Shown here piece after piece: positions 16,008 to 24,405 of a DNA stretch of 28,083 bases. The notes under the pieces were generated by a model. It worked only from the letters and a program-made list of their open reading frames with translations. It was not told the origin of the DNA and made no database searches. A program made the translations under genes and the position numbers. How positions within the stretch are numbered: the stretch's first letter is position 1; the number at the start of each line of letters is the position of its first letter. The stretch comes from JAEUIA01 sp038330085 (GTDB lineage: Bacteria; Planctomycetota; UBA1135; GCA-002686595), in assembly GCA_038330085.1 (NCBI GenBank), contig JBBQNP010000055.1, forward strand, positions 1-28,083, given 5' to 3'.

Positions 16008-16706
16008 TCAGGACAGATCGAACAGCAGGAACTCCGAGCCCTTCACGGCGAGAATCGCGAGCTCGGCCTCCTTCTCGATCTCCACGCCGTCACCCTGCTG
16101 AAGGTCCGTGTTGTTCACGCGCAGGCGACCACGCGCGACCTGCAGGTACGCGAAGCGCTTCTCGCCCAGCGGATAGGCAAACGTCTCGTCCTTCTCGGTG
16201 CGTGCGACCATCAACCGCGCGTCCTGCCGGATCGCGAGCGAGCCATCCGCTCCGTCCGGCGATGCGACCGTGACGAGGCCACCGGCAGTCAGCTCCTTCG
16301 CGAAGCTCTTCTGTCCGTACCTCGGCGCCACACCGGCCGTCTGCGGCAGTATCCAGATCTGGAGCAAGTGCACGGGCTGCGTCTGCGACGCATTGAACTC
16401 GCTGTGCAGGACGCCCTTGCCCGCCGACATGTACTGCAATTCACCGGGCTTGATCACATCGCCGTTGCCCATCGAGTCCTCGTGCTTCAGCTCGCCCTCG
16501 AGCACCCACGTCAGGATCTCCATGTCGCGGTGACCATGCTGACCGAACCCCTTGCCCGCCGCGACGCGATCCTCGTTGATCACGCGCAGGTGTCGGAACC
16601 CCATGTGGTCGGCGTCGTGGTAGTCGGCGAACGAGAACGAGTGGTACGTGTCCAGCCAGCCGTGGTCAGCATGTCCGCGATCGCGGCTCTTGCGCATGGT
16701 GATCAT
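16008..16706 (-). CDS. pirin family protein (YhhW-like bicupin)
   Basis: 232 residues, typical length. GGAG lies 7 nt before the ATG at 16706. The N-terminal cupin carries the metal ligands in FGQHGHRDMEI (His57, His59) and LHSEFNAS (His101, Glu103), with HSFSFADYHD at 22-31 typical of pirins. The C-terminal cupin (about 130-232) is degenerate. E. coli YhhW and human pirin have quercetin 2,3-dioxygenase activity in vitro, while the natural role is thought to be redox-linked regulation or detoxification in the cytoplasm. The complete ligand set predicts an iron-bound, active protein. It is 103 bp downstream of the sigma-fusion gene on the same strand. Confidence 0.93.
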   Translation of the reverse strand: MITMRKSRDRGHADHGWLDTYHSFSFADYHDADHMGFRHLRVINEDRVAAGKGFGQHGHRDMEILTWVLEGELKHEDSMGNGDVIKPGELQYMSAGKGVLHSEFNASQTQPVHLLQIWILPQTAGVAPRYGQKSFAKELTAGGLVTVASPDGADGSLAIRQDARLMVARTEKDETFAYPLGEKRFAYLQVARGRLRVNNTDLQQGDGVEIEKEAELAILAVKGSEFLLFDLS

Positions 16707-16809
16707 GTTGCAGCTCCGGTTTCCGCGCGACGCGAAGGGTCGCGAACTTGGGCGCCCTTCTTAGGGTATCCGTCGCAAGTCTCAATCGGAGCGCAAGGAC
16801 TCGAGCTGC

Positions 16810-19800
16810 TCAAGGTCGCTCGACGCTGGCGATCTCGTCGGGCTCGACCTTGACCTCGAGACCCCCCGACCACGATCGCGTATCAACTCCCTTCATCGTG
16901 GTGGGGTCCATCCTCACCACACGCCCTTGCCCCGACGGAACGACGATCTCGACGTCGCCTTGCCCCGGAAGCGGACGCACGATGAGCGTTTGGTCGTCCC
17001 GCACCACGACGAATGCGAGCGGCACGGTCGAACCCGATCCGGCGCCGTGGAGAGCGAGCGTCGCGGCGAGGATGTCTTCGCTCCACTTGGTCTCTCCAGC
17101 CGCGAGCGTGATCGGCGCGAGGATCCTCGTGCCCTCGAACGGCCCGTCGACCGCGGTCAGCAACAACTGCGCGGATCCAGCCTCCGCGCGTTCGAGTTCG
17201 AAGGACCCGCTCGCGTCGAGCAACACGGGCTTGGGTGAGCCGGGTTCGTTCGCGAGCAGCGCATTCCATGTGCCCGACGGCGCGCCCTGAAATCTGAGCT
17301 TGCCGCGCAACGTGCACATCGACGACGCATCGGCTCCGAGATCGAAGCGCGTCTTCCGGCCCTCGCTCACCTCGCAATTCCACGGAACCTCGACGGGCTT
17401 GTCTGAGAGCCATGACATCGACGAAGCCAGCGGGTTCAACTCCTCGCGGCGCCGCGAGACCATCCAGCGTCCGGGCATCAAGTGATCGAACGCGAACGCA
17501 CCGTCGGGTCCGACGCGCTGCGTGCGTGCGAACCCGTCTCCGCGCGAGACGGCGACGACGGTGCCGACCGGTTCGCGACCGGGTAGCGCAAGCACGTGCC
17601 CTTCGATGCTGCCGCCTGCGCTCAGGGTCAGTTCGAGACCTGCGAATCCCTGCTCCGAATCGAAGTGTGTGAGCTTGCGCTCCGTTGGCGCGAAGCCCTC
17701 GGCGTCAGCGCGCACGATCCAACCGCCGGCGTCTTGCGTCGCGAGCTGAAACGTTCCATCGCTCGCAGTGCGCGTCTCGTCGCGGCTATTGGGATCGATG
17801 TTCACGAGGAACCCGTTGTGCTCGACGCGGCCTTCGGCTTCGGCGAAGAGCCTCACCTTCGCATTCGCGACGGGACCGCCTGTGCTCACGACCTGTCCCG
17901 AGATTCCAGGTGCACGCCGCAGGTTCACGTCGATTCGCGCTCCGACTGCGGCGGGCTCGAACGGACCGACCTTCGCGTTCGCGAACCCGCGCGCCTCGAT
18001 CGAGAGCGAGAACGCGCCCGAGGGCACTTGCACCTTGGCGATGCTGTCCGTGTGCTCGAAGGCGTACGTGGACGTCGAAGGCCGCATGTACTCGGGTGAC
18101 TCGAACCGCCCCTTCCATTTTTCGACGGGCTTGCCGTCCGCATCCGTCACGGAGATCTCCATCCATTGAACCGGACAGAAGCGCAGCACGATGTCCTTGT
18201 CGGAAGGCTGCAGTCGGGCCGCGGGTGCGTCCGACCAGCGCCCCTGCTTGTCGTGCGCAACGAGCTCGACGATCGTTCCGGGCTGGACGACTTCGTCGAA
18301 CCGTCCGTGCTCGTCGGTGGAGAACGAGCCGCCCTCGATCGAACTTTCCAGTAGGTAGCCGTACTCGATGCGCGCTCCCGGTACGGGTTGTCCGTCCGGA
18401 TCGAGTACGACGCCCCGCACCATGCGATCGGCCGACAGCGCCGGCAGATCGACGTCGATGCCGCTGGTCAGCGCGCCCGCGCGCAGTTCGACGATTTCGC
18501 TGTGGCCCGCCTGGTGCAAGCGCGCGACCGCCACGACGCGACAGGGTCCGACCGGAGCGCCGTCGATGAGGTACGAACCGTCTGCAGCGCTCACTGCCGA
18601 CGGCTTGCCGACGGACGGCGATTGGGCACGCAAGGCGGCCTCGGATTCGGGAACGTCGACGCTTTCGAGACCCACGCGCGCTCCGGTGACAGCTTGATCG
18701 TGTTCGTCGAGGATGCGACCGGAGACGCTTCCGCCGGGTTGCAGCACGACGTCGCCCAGATAAGTGGTCTTTCCCGCCAGCAATTTGGCGGAGAGGATGC
18801 GCGTCGCGCGTGAACTGGCAGTGACTTCGAACTCGTCGGGCGAGCGTTCCTGGAATCCTGCGACGTCAAACGCAAGTCGGCCAGCGAGGTCGGACACCGG
18901 GCTGATCGCCGTGTTGCGCATCACGGAGATCCGCGCTCCGGAAATCGGACGCGCAAGCTCGTCGAGGATGCGGGCTTCGACGTGCGCGACCACGACCTGC
19001 TCCAACTGCTTCCGCGTTGGTTCGGTGACGGGCTGCGGTGTCCGCGTCGATGAATGCGTCTCGTCGAGATCGGGAACGTCGACGGGATTCTTGGGGGGCG
19101 GATCGAGTTGCGCCGGGGAAGACGCGTTCGCGAGCGCGGCCACATCGTGAAGTGTTGGCGGCGTCCGCAGCACCCACACGCCGACGCCGACGCCGAGCAA
19201 CACGACGAGAGCAGCGGTGATTTGCAAGAACAGCTTCATGGCGATGATTCCGCTGAGGGCGACGGAGGTTGCAGCCGCGCCGGTGGTCGTCGACTTGAAC
19301 AGAGGCACGAGCAGGGCGCTCCATGCCCGACGGTCGTTGCCGTGCTGCGCGTCGAGGCGTTGACGCAGCGAGTCGACCGCCTGCTTCAAGCGCCAGCGCA
19401 CCGTGCCCGAGGGGACGTTCTGTATCGCGGCTATTTCTTCGGACGTCTTGTGCTCCCAGTAGTGGAGCAGGATCGTCGTGCGGTACGGCTCGGCAAGACC
19501 GCGCACGGCTTCGACCAGCAGACCCTGCGCTTCGAGCTTCTCGGCTAGATCGGATGACGACGGAGCCGTTGGCGGAACTCCGCGCGCGCTCTCGCGCTTC
19601 ACACGCGCCGACTGGCTGCGTGCTCGCGCGCGCGCGATGTTGCGCGCGACATGCGCGAGCCAACGACGGGGTGCGGGCTCGCCGCTCGACAGCGCCGTGA
19701 GCATCGTCTCCTGCGCGACGTCATCGGCTTCGGCAGGATCGCGAACGAGCCGGCGCGCCAGCGCGGTCAACCAGCCGGCTTGCTCGAGCAGAGCGTCGGT

Positions 19801-19827
19801 CGAGATCTCGTTCGGATGGATGCCCAT
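16810..19827 (-). CDS. ECF-type sigma factor fused to membrane helix and carboxypeptidase-regulatory-like repeats
   Basis: 1005 residues from the ATG at 19827; the frame extends to 19962, but that part looks non-coding. Residues 10-75 are sigma region 2 (ARRLVRDPAEADDVAQETM with the usual D-A-x-D-x-x-Q core). Residues 108-160 are sigma region 4, ending in the helix-turn-helix SEEIAAIQNVPSGTVRWRLK. One hydrophobic segment (about 198-220, preceded by a weaker one at 180-196) crosses the membrane. An acidic, Pro/Thr-rich stalk follows to about 275. The remaining 700 or so residues are repeated beta-sandwich units of the carboxypeptidase D regulatory type, with recurrent patterns such as VSGRILDEHDQAVTGARVGL and GxYxxxxxxxG. 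Sigma factors with C-terminal membrane extensions are known in planctomycetes. No separate anti-sigma gene is adjacent, so the outer part may itself be the sensor. It lies 154 bp downstream of the glycoside hydrolase gene. Confidence 0.88.
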   Translation of the reverse strand: MGIHPNEISTDALLEQAGWLTALARRLVRDPAEADDVAQETMLTALSSGEPAPRRWLAHVARNIARARARSQSARVKRESARGVPPTAPSSSDLAEKLEAQGLLVEAVRGLAEPYRTTILLHYWEHKTSEEIAAIQNVPSGTVRWRLKQAVDSLRQRLDAQHGNDRRAWSALLVPLFKSTTTGAAATSVALSGIIAMKLFLQITAALVVLLGVGVGVWVLRTPPTLHDVAALANASSPAQLDPPPKNPVDVPDLDETHSSTRTPQPVTEPTRKQLEQVVVAHVEARILDELARPISGARISVMRNTAISPVSDLAGRLAFDVAGFQERSPDEFEVTASSRATRILSAKLLAGKTTYLGDVVLQPGGSVSGRILDEHDQAVTGARVGLESVDVPESEAALRAQSPSVGKPSAVSAADGSYLIDGAPVGPCRVVAVARLHQAGHSEIVELRAGALTSGIDVDLPALSADRMVRGVVLDPDGQPVPGARIEYGYLLESSIEGGSFSTDEHGRFDEVVQPGTIVELVAHDKQGRWSDAPAARLQPSDKDIVLRFCPVQWMEISVTDADGKPVEKWKGRFESPEYMRPSTSTYAFEHTDSIAKVQVPSGAFSLSIEARGFANAKVGPFEPAAVGARIDVNLRRAPGISGQVVSTGGPVANAKVRLFAEAEGRVEHNGFLVNIDPNSRDETRTASDGTFQLATQDAGGWIVRADAEGFAPTERKLTHFDSEQGFAGLELTLSAGGSIEGHVLALPGREPVGTVVAVSRGDGFARTQRVGPDGAFAFDHLMPGRWMVSRRREELNPLASSMSWLSDKPVEVPWNCEVSEGRKTRFDLGADASSMCTLRGKLRFQGAPSGTWNALLANEPGSPKPVLLDASGSFELERAEAGSAQLLLTAVDGPFEGTRILAPITLAAGETKWSEDILAATLALHGAGSGSTVPLAFVVVRDDQTLIVRPLPGQGDVEIVVPSGQGRVVRMDPTTMKGVDTRSWSGGLEVKVEPDEIASVERP

Positions 19828-19981
19828 CGCATGCCTTGGTGCAGGCGTCGGCACCAGTGTTGGGTGGAATCCAGATTCTGCGTCAGACGACGGGAATTTC
19901 ACGCTCCGGGCCTGAACCGCGCCCGCGTCGGACGCGCGCCCGGTGCGCCCGCTCAGCGTCAAACCTGCGACGTCGCGTGCT

Positions 19982-21205
19982 TCAACGTTTCGTGGCCGGT
20001 TTCATCGCGCGAAGCCAGGGCAACACGGCCTGTCGCAAGGCGTCGCGTTGTGCGCGGCTGGCTTCATCGGGCCGATCGACCGCGTCGTTGGGCGTCTCGA
20101 ACAACGAGCCGTACGCGAACACGGCGACACCCTGGAACTGATCGAGCGCGCGCTGCACCTCGACGCGCAAGGTTTCGTTCATCCCCTTCTCGAACATCAC
20201 GCCCATCACGACGCGCTTCGATTTCGCGGCGGACTTCCACGCGTCGCAGCGCTTCCCGAAGAGCCGCGAATCAGCCGTGTAGTTCATCGGATACACGGCG
20301 TCGACGAGATCCTCCGACAGCCATCTCTCCGCGTCCTGGAAGTGCGTCAGCGCGTTCGCGCGCGTCACCCCGACCGCGGCTGTGAGCTCGACGCGGGGCT
20401 TGCGTGCGCGCATCATCAAACGGATTTGGCGCACGACCGCGGTGACCTGTTCCGTTCGCCAATTGTCCCAACCAACACGGTCGTCGTCGGGCGACTTGCT
20501 GCTGAACCCCTTGAACAGCGTCAGCGTCTGCTTGTCGCGCGGATAGTCGATGCCGGAACCCGTCGGAATCGCGGGGTTCTCGTTCGGAAAGCGAATGTAG
20601 TCGAGGTGCACGCCGTCGACCTGATAGCGCGTGACGAGCTCCTCGATGACCGACACGAGGTACGTGCGCACTTCGGGCAGACACGGGTTGAGCGAGACGT
20701 AGAATTTCTCGCTGAAGGCCTGACGCGCGCCCTTCTGGTCGTACCAGAGCCACTCGGGATGCTTGTTCCACACTTGCGAAGGCGACGTCGGCGCGGTGTT
20801 CCCGTACCAAGCGGGCATGACGTTCACCCACGCGACGACGCGCATGCCGCCTGTGTGCGCGGCTTCGATCATGTTCGCGAGCGGATCGAAGCCGGGGTCC
20901 TTGAAGTCGAACAGCTCCGACCACGGCTCGATCGACGAGCGGTAGGACGCCGTCGCATTGCCGCGCACTTGGAACAGGATCGTGTCGATGCCGGCGTCCT
21001 TGCAGTTCGCCGCAATGCGCGTGATGTCGGCGGCGGTGCGGTAGTCCCAGCGTGTGACCCAAAGCGCGTGCTCGGAATCACGCGGGGAGATGAGCGGTAC
21101 AGGAGCCTGTGCCGCGATGGCCCCGCACGCGGGGCTCGGACAGACGAGGGCCAGCGTCGCGACTGCGATCGATGACCCGACGAGGAAGGACACGAAGCGA
21201 GGCAT
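19982..21205 (-). CDS. GHL10 family glycoside hydrolase (YddW/DigH-like)
   Basis: 407 residues. A signal peptide occupies about residues 1-29. The (beta/alpha)8 hydrolase-like domain runs from ALWVTRWDY (47-55) through ILFQVRGNA, MRVVAWVNVMPAWYG and the family signature VDGVHLDYIRFP (196-207, Asp202 the likely catalytic acid region) to DAVYPMNYTAD. This is the GHL10 (PF02638) family. E. coli DigH (YddW) cleaves peptidoglycan glycan strands stripped of stem peptides. A similar periplasmic role is inferred, supported by the upstream transporter and kinase genes on the same strand. The start ATG has no Shine-Dalgarno site but a -10-like box 9 nt before it. Confidence 0.88.
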   Translation of the reverse strand: MPRFVSFLVGSSIAVATLALVCPSPACGAIAAQAPVPLISPRDSEHALWVTRWDYRTAADITRIAANCKDAGIDTILFQVRGNATASYRSSIEPWSELFDFKDPGFDPLANMIEAAHTGGMRVVAWVNVMPAWYGNTAPTSPSQVWNKHPEWLWYDQKGARQAFSEKFYVSLNPCLPEVRTYLVSVIEELVTRYQVDGVHLDYIRFPNENPAIPTGSGIDYPRDKQTLTLFKGFSSKSPDDDRVGWDNWRTEQVTAVVRQIRLMMRARKPRVELTAAVGVTRANALTHFQDAERWLSEDLVDAVYPMNYTADSRLFGKRCDAWKSAAKSKRVVMGVMFEKGMNETLRVEVQRALDQFQGVAVFAYGSLFETPNDAVDRPDEASRAQRDALRQAVLPWLRAMKPATKR

Positions 21206-21214
21206 GGGGAGAGT

Positions 21215-21237
21215 GTCCTACTCGCGCTCGCCGCGAG
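21215..21237 (-). promoter_or_regulatory. putative -10 TAGGAC with an adjoining inverted repeat
   Basis: On the minus strand TAGGAC (21220-21215) lies 9 nt before the ATG at 21205. Directly upstream is a 6-bp inverted repeat, CTCGCG/CGCGAG (21221-21226 and 21232-21237) with a 5-nt centre, placed in the -10/-35 spacer where a repressor could bind. Both assignments are by position only. Confidence 0.35.
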
Positions 21238-21387
21238 CAAGGTGCGCGGACAGCTTGTGTGTGATTCGGCTCGAAATGAACCGCTCGAATGACATCGGAG
21301 ACGGTTGCACACCGCGCGACGTGCGGTCGATGTCGGGTCGAGCGCTGACACCGGCCTGCACTGTGCTTGGCATGGTATGGGCGGCTG

Positions 21388-23190
21388 TCAGTCATCCCTC
21401 GCACCCGATCGATGCGTGGTCAGTGCGATTCCGAACACAAAGGCGACCGTGGATCCGATCGGCACGTACCAGGGATAGGCGAGGCGCTCCTGCACGAAGC
21501 CTCCACCGGCGGCGGCGCTGCGTTCGACGGCGAACAGGCCGAAGCGGTTCAACCACACGATCGCGAGCGATGCGATCAACACGAGGCCGAGTTGTGCGAC
21601 GACGCGAGACAGCGCCGACTTGCGCACGAGGTCCGGAACCGTGCGCAGGGCGAACCAGCCGGCAGCGAACGCGCCGGCGAGGCCGACGCACGCGCGCTCG
21701 GCATTCGGTTCGTGACGCGCGAGCGCGAACACGATCGCGACCGACAACGGTGCCGACCACACGAACCCTGAATCACCGGCGCGCGGGCGCAACCAAGCGA
21801 TCGCGAAGCCGGCGAGCAATGCGCCTTGCGTGTACGTCGCCATCTCCAAACCAAGGTCGAGAATTGACGCGGATTGGCGCGACACCGAGTTCAGCTTCCA
21901 CGCCAACGCAGCGAGCGCGAGCCCGGCCACGATCACGAACAAGCGCGACACGCGCATCGCGCGGCGGTCTTCGAGTTCAGGAGCAGGTTCGGAGGCGGGC
22001 TGTTTGCGCGACAACCTGCGCGCGCGCCAGGGCATGTACACCGACACGAGCGCCGTCTGCGACAACGCAGCGAGGATCGCGTCGAGGCTCGAGATCGCGG
22101 CGGCCAGGATCCCGGCGACGATCAGGCCCTTCAGCCCGACCGGAACGACCTCCGTCACGAAGATCGGCAGAAGCCTCTCGCCCTTTGCCTGGTAAAGCGC
22201 GAGCGCATCCGGCGACATCGGGTTGCGCTCGTAGTACGCGAACAGCCCGACGCCGACGAACGCGACCAGCACCGACACGATCACGCCGATCGACGAACTC
22301 ACCAGCGCAAGCCGCGCATCGCGCACGCTGCGGCAGCACAACAGGCGCTGCGCCATGAGCTGATCGACGCCGTAAGCCGCGATGCTGCTCCAGCTCCACG
22401 CGATCGCCGCGGACCAGAACGTGAAGGCCTTCGCCGGGCTCGTGTCGAAGTCGAACATCGTGAGCTTGTGCGCGTCGATGCCCACGCGCCACAGCCGTGC
22501 GAATCCGATGTCGAGGTGCTGTGCGACGACGACGAGCGCAATCAAGGCCGAGCCTGAGAGCACGAAGAACAGGAACAGGTCCGTCCACACGACCGCGCGA
22601 ATGCCGCCGATGAACGTCCACAGGATCGCGAACACGGTCAGGATCCCGATCGAAAGCGCCAGCGTGTGCAGGTGCGTCGTCTGCGAGAGTTGCTCGAGCG
22701 GCCCGTGCAGCACGATCTCGAGCACGATGGCCGTGACGTACACGCGCGCCGCTTGCGACAACGTTCCACCGAGTGCGAACAGCGCCGTCGCCATGTCGCG
22801 CGCACGTCGACCGAGCCGCGCGCCGATGTAGTCGTACGGGCTGAAGATCTCGTGCTCGTAGTACGCGGGCACGAGCCACCACGCGATGACGCAACGCGCG
22901 ATCACCGAACCGATCAACACGAGCTGCAAGTACGCGAAGTTCCCGCCGGGCCGGTAGACGACGAACGGCACGCCGACGAGCGTGAGCGCGCTGATCTCGG
23001 TCGCGACGATCGACGCGCTCACCGCCCACCACGGCAGCTTGCGTCCGCCCAGGAAGAACTCCCGGATCGTCGCGCCGCGTCCGATGACGAGGCCGAGCAG
23101 CGTCGTCGCGAGCAGCACGCCGCCGACGATCAGCCAGTCGACCGTCGCGAGCCCACCCAGAACCGTCCCCGAGCCTGCGTCAGTCGGCAT
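21388..23190 (-). CDS. sodium:solute symporter (SSS family)
   Basis: 600 residues from the ATG at 23190; a longer frame to 23343 would overlap most of the kinase gene's 3' end and is Arg/Ser-rich, so it is rejected. The order of hydrophobic segments fits the SSS (SLC5, LeuT-fold) family: a first helix, then FFLGGRKLPWWAVSASIVATEISALT (only the first part is diagnostic: R-x-L-P-W-W-x-x-x-x-S). Next come an SQAARVYVTA helix, the GGIRAVVWTDLFLFF segment, and a GLKGLIVAGILAAAISSLDA helix containing the conserved sodium-site serines. About four helices follow residue 470, more than the core fold requires. It probably imports a sugar, amino sugar or organic acid with Na+. It overlaps the upstream kinase gene by 11 bp, so the two are one translational unit. 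Confidence 0.9.
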   Translation of the reverse strand: MPTDAGSGTVLGGLATVDWLIVGGVLLATTLLGLVIGRGATIREFFLGGRKLPWWAVSASIVATEISALTLVGVPFVVYRPGGNFAYLQLVLIGSVIARCVIAWWLVPAYYEHEIFSPYDYIGARLGRRARDMATALFALGGTLSQAARVYVTAIVLEIVLHGPLEQLSQTTHLHTLALSIGILTVFAILWTFIGGIRAVVWTDLFLFFVLSGSALIALVVVAQHLDIGFARLWRVGIDAHKLTMFDFDTSPAKAFTFWSAAIAWSWSSIAAYGVDQLMAQRLLCCRSVRDARLALVSSSIGVIVSVLVAFVGVGLFAYYERNPMSPDALALYQAKGERLLPIFVTEVVPVGLKGLIVAGILAAAISSLDAILAALSQTALVSVYMPWRARRLSRKQPASEPAPELEDRRAMRVSRLFVIVAGLALAALAWKLNSVSRQSASILDLGLEMATYTQGALLAGFAIAWLRPRAGDSGFVWSAPLSVAIVFALARHEPNAERACVGLAGAFAAGWFALRTVPDLVRKSALSRVVAQLGLVLIASLAIVWLNRFGLFAVERSAAAGGGFVQERLAYPWYVPIGSTVAFVFGIALTTHRSGARDD

Positions 23191-24253
23191 GAGGGATTTC
23201 ACCCGAGGAATTGGCCTTCGAAGTGCGCGCGAAGCCTGCGATGCCCGCGTCGGCAAGGGCGAGTCGCACCGCGCCGATCGCCGGTGCTGCTCGCAACGTG
23301 GAGATGCGGAACTCGATCGGACACGCGCCCTCGGCCGATGCACGCAACGACGCGAGCTCCGGCGACGCGAGGATCGCGCCGAGCCTTTGGCCGACGACGA
23401 ACCGCTCGACTGAGGGCAACCCCGCCTTGCGCAGCGCGTCGATGCGCGCGCGCAGGATCTCGTCGAGATAGACGACCGCTTCCGACAACGCCTGGATCGC
23501 CGCGATCTGTCGCGGCCACGCCGACTCCGGCTTCGAGTTCGGATCGCCGCCGAGCTCGACCCAGCGCGCGTTGATGCCGCGCACCGAGATGTGATCCTCG
23601 TAGGACCGACGGATCGAGCTCTTCAGCGCCCAGCCCTTCTCGATCTTCCCCGCGAGCTCGTCGAGACCGGTGACGCGACCATCGAGCTTGAAGCACTCGG
23701 CCAGCCCCGTGCCGCCGCCGACGTAGTACGCATTGCGCACGCGGCGAAACCCGCCGGTCGCACTCGCCTCCTCGCCGTGACCACACGCGTCGCCGTCGCT
23801 CGCAATGCGCGTGATCGGTGCCGCGAGCACGAGGCCCGCGTGCGCAAGGCGCGCTTCGAGCCGATCGAGCAGGTCGAGCACGCGCGGTCCGTTGCGCATC
23901 GCGTCGATGCCGCGCCCGTCGCGCGACTTCAACCCCGGCATGCACACACCGACAAGGACGTCCGCGCGCTTCGCGCTCGCTGCTACGGACTCGATCGCGT
24001 GCGCAAGTGCGTCGATCCAGCGCTCACCTTGATCGCGTTCGAGCGCACTGATTGCGACGCGACCACCCTCGCGTTCGACGAGCTGATCGCTCATCGGAAT
24101 CGGCGCAAACCCGGCGACCTGCTCGTAGCGGAACGCCGCCTGTTCCGCGCCCGGCACGAGCCCATCCGCGGCGACGACGATCGCATGCGCCTTCACCTCG
24201 GTCGCGCCGCCGTCGACGCCGATCAGCAGGGGGGTCTCGCGGGGGACGGCCAA
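23180..24253 (-). CDS. ASKHA-fold sugar kinase (BadF/N-acetylglucosamine-kinase or ROK-like)
   Basis: 357 residues. Translation appears to start at TTG (24253), because an in-frame TGA is directly upstream and later starts would remove the phosphate-1 motif IGVDGGATEVKA (11-22). Other ATPase motifs are VGVCMPGLKSRDG (101-113), the ASDGDACGHGEEA segment with Asp153/Asp155, and the phosphate-2 loop YYVGGGTGLA (177-186). These define the acetate/sugar kinase superfamily, and the size fits BadF-type amino-sugar kinases. MurNAc kinases (MurK) of this fold occur next to SSS-type MurNAc transporters in some bacteria, so an amino sugar is the leading substrate guess. No Shine-Dalgarno site is visible. 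It overlaps the symporter start. Confidence 0.8.
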   Translation of the reverse strand: MAVPRETPLLIGVDGGATEVKAHAIVVAADGLVPGAEQAAFRYEQVAGFAPIPMSDQLVEREGGRVAISALERDQGERWIDALAHAIESVAASAKRADVLVGVCMPGLKSRDGRGIDAMRNGPRVLDLLDRLEARLAHAGLVLAAPITRIASDGDACGHGEEASATGGFRRVRNAYYVGGGTGLAECFKLDGRVTGLDELAGKIEKGWALKSSIRRSYEDHISVRGINARWVELGGDPNSKPESAWPRQIAAIQALSEAVVYLDEILRARIDALRKAGLPSVERFVVGQRLGAILASPELASLRASAEGACPIEFRISTLRAAPAIGAVRLALADAGIAGFARTSKANSSGEIPHAD

Positions 24254-24405
24254 TCACTGCACGCTCAATGCGGCATGGCGTACCTTCGAGGCTCGCGCGG
24301 GGAGTGTCAAGCGCACGAACCGCGGACTCTTCCACAGAAGCCCGACCGCGGTCCAACGCCTGCGAAATGCCCGCGTAGGATGGGCTCCTAGAGATTCGAT
24401 CCGCG
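24254..24405. other. divergent intergenic region
   Basis: 152 bp separate the minus-strand kinase start and the plus-strand surface-protein start. TAGGAT (24376-24381) and TAGAGA (24389-24394) are possible -10 elements for the plus-strand gene. No ORF or structured RNA is seen. Confidence 0.4.

Noticed and set aside
19943..21175. Plus-strand 410-codon frame
   Set aside because: Antisense to the GHL10 hydrolase with its VDGVHLDYIRFP signature. No motif, signal peptide or start signal is found on the plus strand.
21345..21391. Inverted repeat CTGACACCG/CGGCTGTCAG as a terminator of the symporter gene
   Set aside because: The loop would be 28 nt, there is a bulge, no T-run is present and it overlaps the stop codon; too weak to annotate.
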